This document shows positions 1 through 4,524 of a stretch of DNA of 5,617 nt, one piece after another. Below the pieces are notes generated by a model. The model had not been told where the DNA came from. It saw nothing but the letters and a program-made list of their open reading frames with translations, and did no database searches. The stretch comes from Mycoplasmatota bacterium. Lineage in GTDB: Bacteria > Bacillota_I > Bacilli_A > Izemoplasmatales > Izemoplasmataceae. The position numbers were made by a program, and so were the translations under genes. The stretch covers positions 1 to 5,617 of the forward strand of contig DAOWHG010000006.1 in assembly GCA_030641535.1 (NCBI GenBank). Reading direction: 5' to 3'. How positions within the stretch are numbered: the first letter of the stretch is position 1; each line of letters begins with the position of its first letter.

Positions 1-1
1 A

Positions 2-271
2 ATGGAGAGAGAAGTATTCATAATTGAAATGGATGGAATCATTAAAACTATTGAGAGTTACACAAATGATCCTTTCATTAATAGTTATACTAGGAACTTA
101 AAAATATCAGTAAAAAATAAGGAAAACGAAATTTCAAGTAAACTAATTATTAAATTACTTGAGTGGTATGAACAAAATATGGATGTCATTGAGAAAGATG
201 AATTTGTTTTTAATTTAAAAGCACATCGAAAATCTTTTTTACTCTTAAAAGAATATTTTGAAACATATTAG
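2..271 (+). CDS. Small protein of unknown function, possibly partial at its N terminus
   Basis: I do not recognise this 89-residue protein. The reading frame is open to the left edge, and the first ATG lies one base into the window, so the true start may be upstream; no ribosome-binding site can be seen for this ATG. The sequence is charged and soluble-looking, with no signal peptide, membrane segment or cysteine. The N-terminal part looks like beta strands (VFIIEMDGII, then LKISVKN). The C-terminal half looks helical, with KLIIKLLEWYEQ and an end of the form HRKS-LLLKEYFE. It ends with TAG 50 bases before the HNH-like gene, with no terminator visible between them, so the two could be cotranscribed. 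A partner or immunity role for the nuclease-like neighbour is possible but rests only on adjacency. Confidence 0.6.
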   Translation: MEREVFIIEMDGIIKTIESYTNDPFINSYTRNLKISVKNKENEISSKLIIKLLEWYEQNMDVIEKDEFVFNLKAHRKSFLLLKEYFETY

Positions 272-307
272 ATTAGTTTCACTGGATATTTATAAAAGGT
301 AGAATTT

Positions 308-312
308 AGGAG
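308..312 (+). promoter_or_regulatory. Ribosome-binding site of the HNH-like gene
   Basis: AGGAG lies nine bases before the ATG at 322 and is the only good Shine-Dalgarno match nearby. It supports that start, which also places the helical N terminus ahead of the HNH core. Confidence 0.7.
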
Positions 313-321
313 AATTTAAAT

Positions 322-705
322 ATGACAAAAGAAAGAGCTTTAAAGATATGGGAAAAGCATTATAAAAATCAGATAATTGTTACTGATTTTACTGAAAGAA
401 AAATGAATAAGAATTATTATGGTGATTCGAACAATCTTAAATGCGGATGGAGTATTGATCACGCAGTCCCTATAGACCAACAAGGAAAAAATGAAGACTT
501 TAATTTGCTACCAGTTAACGTCGTTACAAACTCTGAAAAAGGGGAAAGGATTGTCTTTGAATCAAACAATAAGAAATACAAGATTGTAAGCTTCAAAACA
601 TTGAGATCAAAATACAATATAGATGAGTATCAAGGAAAAGGATATGCTTATATTGAATGTTTACGAGATGGAAGTGAAAAGACTAGAGCAACTACAAAAA
701 GCTAA
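322..705 (+). CDS. Small HNH-nuclease-like protein
   Basis: This 127-residue soluble protein carries an HNH/beta-beta-alpha-metal core at about residues 42-75. It reads GWSIDHAVP (D46, H47, P50), then a GG-like loop (QGKNEDF), NLLP (N61) and TNSEKG (N70, K73). This matches the common HNH pattern W-x-IDH-x-x-P ... N-L-x-P ... N-x-x-KG, where the Asp-His pair and the following Asn/His residues bind metal and cut DNA. The zinc-knuckle Cys-x2-Cys pairs of many HNH proteins are absent; the only cysteines are C41 and one near the C terminus. The helical N terminus (residues 1-30) and a short C-terminal region of about 50 residues flank the core. The length suits a minimal HNH domain with no DNA-targeting module. 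Target and role are unknown; a phage, defence or housekeeping nuclease are all possible. HNH assignment is fairly sure, catalytic activity less so. Confidence 0.75.
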   Translation: MTKERALKIWEKHYKNQIIVTDFTERKMNKNYYGDSNNLKCGWSIDHAVPIDQQGKNEDFNLLPVNVVTNSEKGERIVFESNNKKYKIVSFKTLRSKYNIDEYQGKGYAYIECLRDGSEKTRATTKS

Positions 706-735
706 TATCTCTAAGAATCATAATATATTAGTATT

Positions 736-747
736 TATACCTGTATA
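736..747. repeat. Short inverted repeat upstream of the MazG promoter
   Basis: TATAC-CT-GTATA is a perfect 5+5 base inverted repeat ending five bases before the -35 box at 753. It could be an operator half-pair, but short palindromes are common by chance in AT-rich DNA. Confidence 0.25.
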
Positions 748-752
748 CTAGA

Positions 753-780
753 TTGACATAGATGCTTTGCGTGATATAAT
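753..780 (+). promoter_or_regulatory. Sigma-70-type extended -10 promoter for the MazG gene
   Basis: The -35 box TTGACA (753-758) and -10 box TATAAT (775-780) both match consensus exactly, separated by 16 bases. A TG one base before the -10 (772-773) makes it an extended -10 promoter. Transcription would start near 787, giving a leader of about 47 bases before the ATG at 834. A weak TGAT-aa-ATCA palindrome (788-797) sits at the predicted start and might be an operator. This is the strongest promoter visible in the window. Confidence 0.85.
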
Positions 781-833
781 TTTTATGTGATAAATCATGT
801 GGGAAGTATTTTATGCATTTTGGAGGTATAAAT

Positions 834-1151
834 ATGAAAGAAATTATTAATAGATTAATTAAGTTTAGAGATGAAAGAAATTGGGCGCAGTTTCATACAC
901 CTGAAAACCTAGCTAAATCAATAGCTATTGAGGCTTCAGAACTACTAATAAACTATCAGTATGGAGATACTTATTTTAGTGAAGAAAATGTAAAAGAAGA
1001 GATTGCGGATATAGTGTCTTACTGCTTATTGCTATGTGAACATTATGGATTTGATATCAAATCCATAATGAATGAAAAGATCGATAAGAATGAAATTAAA
1101 TACCCTATAGGTAAAGCTTATGGGAAAGCGGATAAATATAACAAATTATAA
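834..1151 (+). CDS. MazG-like nucleotide pyrophosphohydrolase
   Basis: This 105-residue all-alpha protein belongs to the MazG/dCTPase-like NTP pyrophosphohydrolase superfamily, which hydrolyses (d)NTPs to NMP and pyrophosphate in the cytoplasm, often cleaning non-canonical nucleotides. The metal-binding signature E-x2-E ... E-x2-D is present as EASE (E33, E36) and EEIAD (E56, D59), on two helices. The family's C-terminal tail is also clear: K82, N86, then KYP (89-91), GKA and DKY (100-102). The length fits a single-domain member and not the two-domain MazG. The ATG at 813 in the same frame would add seven residues, but the GGAGG at 822-826 lies seven bases before the ATG at 834, so 834 is preferred. 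It appears to be a one-gene unit between its own promoter and terminator. Substrate preference cannot be read from the sequence. Confidence 0.9.
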   Translation: MKEIINRLIKFRDERNWAQFHTPENLAKSIAIEASELLINYQYGDTYFSEENVKEEIADIVSYCLLLCEHYGFDIKSIMNEKIDKNEIKYPIGKAYGKADKYNKL

Positions 1152-1180
1152 AGTCTAATAAATTATCTCTTTAAGTTTAA

Positions 1181-1215
1181 AAGGGTTGCATAATAATAAA
1201 ATGCAACCTTTTTTT
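1181..1215 (+). terminator. Rho-independent terminator after the MazG gene
   Basis: GGTTGCAT (1184-1191) pairs perfectly with ATGCAACC (1201-1208) around a nine-base AT loop and is followed by a run of seven T (1209-1215). It separates the MazG gene from the copper operon. Confidence 0.9.
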
Positions 1216-1230
1216 GTTCTACATATTTCC

Positions 1231-1258
1231 TTCACAATTGGTTGTTAATATTTAGATA
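1231..1258 (+). promoter_or_regulatory. Possible promoter of the copper operon
   Basis: TTCACA (1231-1236) and TAGATA (1253-1258), 16 bases apart, are the best -35/-10 pair between the terminator at 1215 and the start at 1281. The match is only moderate. I saw no CopY-type TACAnnTGTA box or GC-rich CsoR-type palindrome, so copper control is not shown by the sequence. Confidence 0.4.
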
Positions 1259-1280
1259 AACTTTATGGAGGTGTTTTTTA

Positions 1281-1814
1281 ATGAGAAAATTTATTTTATT
1301 ACTATCTGTTTCACTTGTATTACTTCTTACTGGATGTTCAACAAATGATAGAACACTACAAAGCGTTGGATTAGATGGATTAACCGGTAAAGAAATATTA
1401 GTTGGTGTAGCTAATGGATCTATTGACATTGATGGGTATGGTCTTTCAGTGTATGATGATGAATTAATTGTTTTAATTGATTCAGAGAAAATTTCTGTTG
1501 ATATGCCTGATGATGAATTTTATTTATCTGTTGCACCTTATGAAAACAGTACTCATGCTTGTCTGTTTCATAGCGCAACCGGATGCCAAGGCGAATTAGT
1601 TGATGAGTCTTTCTATGTTGAATTCATAGATGAGAATGGGAATGCATTGTTATCTAAGTCAATGAGCACAATGGAAAATGGATTTATTGATTTATGGCTC
1701 CCAAGAGATGTTGATGGGACATTAACAATCACTTATGGTGATTTAAGTAGTACAAAGAACATTTCAACAAGTAGTGGTGAACCTACTTGTGAAACAACGA
1801 TGAAATTAACATGA
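1281..1814 (+). CDS. cueP: CueP-family copper-binding lipoprotein
   Basis: This 177-residue protein begins with a lipoprotein signal: MRKF, a hydrophobic stretch (residues 5-16) and the lipobox LLTGC, with C19 as the lipidated residue. The mature protein would be anchored outside the cytoplasmic membrane. The body matches CueP, the extracytoplasmic copper-binding protein known from Salmonella. It shows H92-A-C94, FHS, GC102-QGEL and a C-terminal C170-ETTMKL. The three non-lipobox cysteines are spaced 8 and 68 residues apart, as I recall for the three conserved CueP cysteines. CueP proteins bind copper and help handle it outside the cytoplasm. The start is fixed by GGAGGTG at 1267-1273. Its TGA stop overlaps the next gene's ATG (ATGA, 1811-1814), so it heads a copper operon. 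No copper-exporting ATPase is seen nearby. Family call is confident; the exact function in this organism is inferred. Confidence 0.87.
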   Translation: MRKFILLLSVSLVLLLTGCSTNDRTLQSVGLDGLTGKEILVGVANGSIDIDGYGLSVYDDELIVLIDSEKISVDMPDDEFYLSVAPYENSTHACLFHSATGCQGELVDESFYVEFIDENGNALLSKSMSTMENGFIDLWLPRDVDGTLTITYGDLSSTKNISTSSGEPTCETTMKLT

Positions 1815-2209
1815 TTAAATTTAAAGTAGTAAATATGTCTTGTGGCCATTGTCAATTGAAAATTAACTCTGAATTAAACTCAAGTGGATTTCATGTTTTA
1901 AATATTGATATGATGAAAAATACTGTAACAGTTGATGCTGATGAATCAGACTATCATAAAATAGTAAAGTTACTTGATAATATTAATTACTTGGTGGAGG
2001 AAAATTCTCCTGTTGATGTATTAAAAGAATATAAGTTTTGGGACGATTCATTATTTGATGATAATCAGTATAATAAAACAATAGAATATATAGCGCAGTT
2101 AAGTGTTGAAATTACTGGATTTGATGAAGATACTTGTGAACTTATTTTTATATGTTCACAAAAAGAATATGAATCAATTGTATCATTTGCAGAAGAACTA
2201 AATACTTAG
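1811..2209 (+). CDS. HMA-domain copper-chaperone-like protein with C-terminal extension
   Basis: Residues 1-65 form a heavy-metal-associated (HMA) domain: a first strand (IKFKVVNM), the metal loop NMSCGHC (C11, C14) and then a beta-alpha-beta pattern ending near VEENSP. This matches CopZ/Atx1-type chaperones, which bind Cu(I) through the two cysteines. CopZ is usually about 70 residues; here there are 132. The extra part (about 70-132) has an acidic, aromatic linker (YKFWDD) and then helix-strand-strand-helix (about 88-130) resembling a second ferredoxin-like half without CxxC, although C109 and C115 are present. There is no signal peptide, so it should be cytoplasmic. The start overlaps the cueP stop by four bases and no clear Shine-Dalgarno precedes it, suggesting translational coupling. 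The BFD gene follows 12 bases later. A mercury or other soft-metal role is possible, but the CueP neighbour favours copper. Confidence 0.82.
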   Translation: MIKFKVVNMSCGHCQLKINSELNSSGFHVLNIDMMKNTVTVDADESDYHKIVKLLDNINYLVEENSPVDVLKEYKFWDDSLFDDNQYNKTIEYIAQLSVEITGFDEDTCELIFICSQKEYESIVSFAEELNT

Positions 2210-2221
2210 AAAGAGGTAGAA

Positions 2222-2410
2222 ATGGAAAAAGAGATTATATGTGGTTGCTACAATGTTTCAAAGCAAGATATTGAAGTTTCAATATCTAATGGAGTTAGAT
2301 CATTTAAAGAGTTACAGGATTTAACTAATATAGGAACTGAGTGTGAACCTTGCTTTGAAAAAAGCAAACTTGTTTTTAAAGAAATCCTTAAAAAGACCCT
2401 AGATTTATAA
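2222..2410 (+). CDS. BFD-type [2Fe-2S]-binding protein
   Basis: This 62-residue protein is a single BFD-like (bacterioferritin-associated ferredoxin-like) domain. The cluster ligands are C7-x-C9 and C41-x2-C44, separated by 31 residues, with the usual helical filler (SKQDIEVSISNG, then FKELQDLTNIGTEC). Such domains hold a [2Fe-2S] cluster and act in electron transfer, for example in releasing iron from bacterioferritin, or as modules of nitrite reductase, NifU and the fused Archaeoglobus CopZ. It is cytoplasmic, with no signal or membrane segment. AAGAGGTAG at 2211-2219 precedes the ATG, and the gene follows the HMA gene by 12 bases, so it is probably cotranscribed. The operon terminator starts inside its last codons. 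No bacterioferritin gene is in the window. The partner is unknown; the neighbouring HMA protein is the best candidate by context. Confidence 0.85.
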   Translation: MEKEIICGCYNVSKQDIEVSISNGVRSFKELQDLTNIGTECEPCFEKSKLVFKEILKKTLDL

Positions 2411-2430
2411 CAATCTAAGGTCTTTTTTTT
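2391..2430 (+). terminator. Rho-independent terminator of the copper operon, overlapping the end of the BFD gene
   Basis: AAAAGACC-C-TAGATT (2391-2405) pairs with AATCTA-A-GGTCTTTT (2412-2426), with one C/A mismatch and a six-base loop, followed by a T run to 2430. The left arm and loop cover the final codons and the TAA stop of the BFD gene, so the last translating ribosome sits on the hairpin. Confidence 0.88.
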
Positions 2431-2475
2431 CTAATTAAACATTGTAGTGAGCCTATTTATAACACTAATTAGAAA

Positions 2476-2494
2476 AATTATGATTATCGTTGCT
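2476..2494. promoter_or_regulatory. Candidate Fur-like site at the iron permease promoter
   Basis: This 19-base stretch around TGATTATC matches the classic Fur box (inverted GATAAT repeats) at 12 of 19 positions by hand alignment. It overlaps the -35 box at 2490-2495, where a repressor would block RNA polymerase. The left and centre fit well and the right end poorly, and AT-rich DNA gives such matches by chance. It is supported mainly by the iron permease downstream. Confidence 0.35.
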
Positions 2495-2518
2495 TGTTTT
2501 TTATTGCCGAGTTATACT
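2490..2518 (+). promoter_or_regulatory. Promoter of the iron permease gene
   Basis: TTGCTT (2490-2495) and TATACT (2513-2518) are separated by the ideal 17 bases and lie between the upstream terminator and the permease start. Transcription would begin near 2525. The permease is therefore likely its own unit and not simply a read-through product of the copper operon. Confidence 0.7.
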
Positions 2519-2551
2519 TAAGCGGAAATTAGAAATAAAAGGAGTGTTAAT

Positions 2552-3385
2552 ATGTTTTCAATAGATTTTGTACCAGGATTTATCATGGGGATAAGAGAAG
2601 GTTTAGAAGCGTTCTTAATTATAGCGATAATGTTAGAATATTTAAATAAAACTAATCGTAATAAAGACAAGGTATTTGTATTCCAAGGACTAGGTATTGG
2701 ACTACTTGCATCACTTGTTTTTGGATTAGTTTTATTTGGTATTTCATCATTAATTGGTAATGATAATACAAATGTTGCTAAGTTGTGGGAATTTGGTGCA
2801 TCACTTTTCGCATTAGTTCTTATTACTACATTTATTTGCTTTATGCTTAAGAATAAGAATAATATTGTAAGTGATATTAAAAATAAGATAAGTGTTAGCT
2901 TATCTAAAAAAGCAATAATCTTATTAGCTGCTGTTATGGTAGCAAGAGAAGGAGCAGAGATAGTATTATTTATATTTGCTTCAGCTAATTATGTATCATA
3001 TGGACTAGGTGCAGTGAGTGGTGTATTACTATCAAGTGTTGTTGTATACTTGATTTACAAATCTTTAATTAAAGTAAACCTTAAAGTGATCTTTAATATT
3101 ACATTAGTGTACTTAATCCTACAAGCTGGATTTATGTTAGGATATAGCTTTCATGAATTATTTTCATACTTTAAAGCAGAAAGTATGATAGATTCAAGCC
3201 ACTGGATTTATACTAAGATGTTTGATTTATCATCTACATTTTTAAGTCATAAAGAACAACCTATTGGGATAATGCTTTACGCAACAATTGGTTGGTATAG
3301 TAAGCCTGAAGTATTTCAGTTTGTGATTCAGTATGGATATACAATAACTTTACTAGGATTCTTCTTGAAAACTAACAGAAGATAA
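2552..3385 (+). CDS. FTR1/EfeU-family iron permease
   Basis: This 277-residue membrane protein belongs to the FTR1 (oxidase-dependent iron transporter) family. It has two REXXE iron-binding motifs, REGLE (R15-E19) in the first membrane segment and REGAE (R132-E136) in the fourth, as expected for the paired-motif family. About seven membrane helices can be picked out by hydrophobicity, near residues 6-29, 43-67, 79-98, 120-144, 148-170, 178-200 and 252-272. The conserved-looking GYSFHE sits at the end of the sixth. Length is that of the bare permease, with no periplasmic cupredoxin or peroxidase domain fused. AAAGGAGTG (2538-2546) fixes the start. The usual EfeO and EfeB partners are not in the window. 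It would import iron, possibly with a redox partner; the copper-binding CueP lipoprotein upstream is a speculative candidate. Confidence 0.92.
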   Translation: MFSIDFVPGFIMGIREGLEAFLIIAIMLEYLNKTNRNKDKVFVFQGLGIGLLASLVFGLVLFGISSLIGNDNTNVAKLWEFGASLFALVLITTFICFMLKNKNNIVSDIKNKISVSLSKKAIILLAAVMVAREGAEIVLFIFASANYVSYGLGAVSGVLLSSVVVYLIYKSLIKVNLKVIFNITLVYLILQAGFMLGYSFHELFSYFKAESMIDSSHWIYTKMFDLSSTFLSHKEQPIGIMLYATIGWYSKPEVFQFVIQYGYTITLLGFFLKTNRR

Positions 3386-3434
3386 TAGGTTTCATCTGAA
3401 AAAGAATTTAGATCTTTGTATAGTTAATAACCTC

Positions 3435-3466
3435 TAGGAATGCCATTGTGGTATTCCTATTTTTTT
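3435..3466 (+). terminator. Rho-independent terminator after the iron permease
   Basis: TAGGAATGCCA (3435-3445) pairs with TGGTATTCCTA (3449-3459), with a single G-T wobble and a three-base loop, and is followed by seven T (3460-3466). It is the most stable-looking hairpin in the window. Confidence 0.93.
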
Positions 3467-3472
3467 ATAAAA

Positions 3473-3481
3473 TGCTATAAT
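3473..3481 (+). promoter_or_regulatory. Extended -10 promoter element of the alpha-toroid gene
   Basis: TGC-TATAAT is a full consensus extended -10. No good -35 is present; the expected region (about 3453-3459) lies within the right arm of the upstream terminator. Transcription from here would start near 3488, leaving a leader of only about 14 bases that is almost entirely the Shine-Dalgarno sequence GAGGTGAT (3491-3498). Confidence 0.6.
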
Positions 3482-3501
3482 CTAAATATAGAGGTGATAA
3501 A

Positions 3502-4446
3502 ATGAATCTAATTAACTGGCTGCTTAAAGGAGATGTATCAATTCAGTATCAAACACATCGTGATCTATTAGGGAATAACAGAGAAGACTTAAGAGACAGA
3601 ATATCTACAGAAGGTTTTGGAAAAAGGTTATTAGACCTCCAACAGGGTGATGGGCACTGGGGTGGAGGCTACTATCATTATAAATGGATAAACACTCACT
3701 ATACATTACTTGAATTAAGAAGATTGAATATTAAACCTAATAAAAGAATTATGAATGTTATATACAATATAATTAACACCTTAAAAACAAATGATGGAGG
3801 TATTATGCCAAACCCACATATATGGGCTTTTAGTGATGTCTGTATTAATGGAATGGATTTATTCACAATGTGTTATTTTGGAATTGATATTGAAGCACTT
3901 GAATCAGTAATTGATTTTACTATCACTCAACAATTACCTGATGGGGGATTTAACTGTAACTACAACTATCCAAAGTATGGAGCTAGACATAGTTCATTAC
4001 ATTCAACAGTATCTTTAATTGAAGGAATAAATGAATACATTAATAATGGATATAAATATAGAACCAAAGAACTAATAAAAATAAGAGAAGGTGCAATTGA
4101 GTTTATCTTAATGCATAAACTATATAAATCAGACAGAACTGGAGAAATCATCAAGAAGAGTTTTACAATGTTGTCATATCCTCCAAGGTGGAAGTATGAT
4201 ATCTTGCGTGCATTTGAAGCATTCATGAATGCGAAAATCAAGTTTGACGACAGAATGAATGACGCATTAGAAATAATAATTAAGAAAAGAAGAAAAGATG
4301 GAACATGGCCAATTCAAAATAAACATCAAGGTAAAGTTCACTTTGATATGGAACAAACTGGTAAAAGTAGTAGATGGAATACTTTAAGAGTTCTTAGAGT
4401 ATTAAAGCATTTTAAACCTGAAATGTATAAAAGTTATATAGAGTAA
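3502..4446 (+). CDS. Prenyltransferase/squalene-cyclase-like alpha-toroid protein, function unknown
   Basis: This 314-residue protein shows the repeated Gly/aromatic signatures of the terpenoid cyclase/protein prenyltransferase alpha-toroid fold: QQGDGHWGGG (47-56), NDGGIMP (97-103), QLPDGGFNC (144-152) and KDGTWPIQ (265-272), each before a helical stretch. Other striking blocks are ARHSSLHST (161-169), SDRTGEII (210-217), YPPRWKYDILR (226-236) and SSRWNTLR (289-296), which I recall from an uncharacterised, widely scattered bacterial family. The acidic DxDD motif of squalene-hopene cyclases is absent, and there is no signal peptide or membrane segment, so a true triterpene cyclase is unlikely. 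C152, H163 and H167 could form a metal site, as in zinc-dependent toroid enzymes, but this is speculation. The start is fixed by GAGGTGAT (3491-3498). It stands alone, with no isoprenoid gene nearby. The fold is confident; substrate and reaction are unknown. Confidence 0.8.
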   Translation: MNLINWLLKGDVSIQYQTHRDLLGNNREDLRDRISTEGFGKRLLDLQQGDGHWGGGYYHYKWINTHYTLLELRRLNIKPNKRIMNVIYNIINTLKTNDGGIMPNPHIWAFSDVCINGMDLFTMCYFGIDIEALESVIDFTITQQLPDGGFNCNYNYPKYGARHSSLHSTVSLIEGINEYINNGYKYRTKELIKIREGAIEFILMHKLYKSDRTGEIIKKSFTMLSYPPRWKYDILRAFEAFMNAKIKFDDRMNDALEIIIKKRRKDGTWPIQNKHQGKVHFDMEQTGKSSRWNTLRVLRVLKHFKPEMYKSYIE

Positions 4447-4476
4447 ATATATAAGATATCTAAAAATATCAGGTTA

Positions 4477-4485
4477 TGATACAAT
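4477..4485 (+). promoter_or_regulatory. Possible extended -10 promoter of the serine dehydratase gene
   Basis: TGA-TACAAT is a good extended -10 about 40 bases before the ATG at 4525, with no convincing -35. A small inverted repeat, GATAT-ctaaaa-ATATC (4455-4470), precedes it. It is not followed by a T run, so it is not a terminator, and the preceding gene has no clear terminator of its own. Confidence 0.45.
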
Positions 4486-4524
4486 ACTATTAAGACTATC
4501 TAATTACTTATTAAGGATGATATT

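Noticed and set aside
702..731. CTAATAT/ATATTAG inverted repeat after the HNH-like gene as a terminator
   Set aside because: Stem is only AT-rich 7 bp with a 16-base loop and no T run, so it cannot be called a terminator.
813..833. Upstream in-frame ATG of the MazG-like gene, adding seven residues
   Set aside because: The GGAGG Shine-Dalgarno lies after this ATG and is well placed for the ATG at 834, where the family's N-terminal helix begins.
1232..1429. Open frame on the - strand opposite the cueP start
   Set aside because: It lies antisense to the clearly assigned lipoprotein signal and upstream region, has no ribosome-binding site and matches no family.
834..2410. HNH, MazG and copper genes together as one defence system
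   Set aside because: Separate promoters and terminators divide them, and the copper genes have clear metal-handling motifs, so one shared system is not supported.
2431..2472. CTAATTA repeated at 2431-2437 and 2465-2471 between the copper operon and the permease
   Set aside because: Seven AT-rich bases repeated once is expected by chance in DNA of this composition, and nothing else supports a function.
3966..4241. Open frame on the - strand inside the alpha-toroid gene
   Set aside because: It is fully antisense to a well-supported gene with conserved motifs, and its sequence shows no domain.
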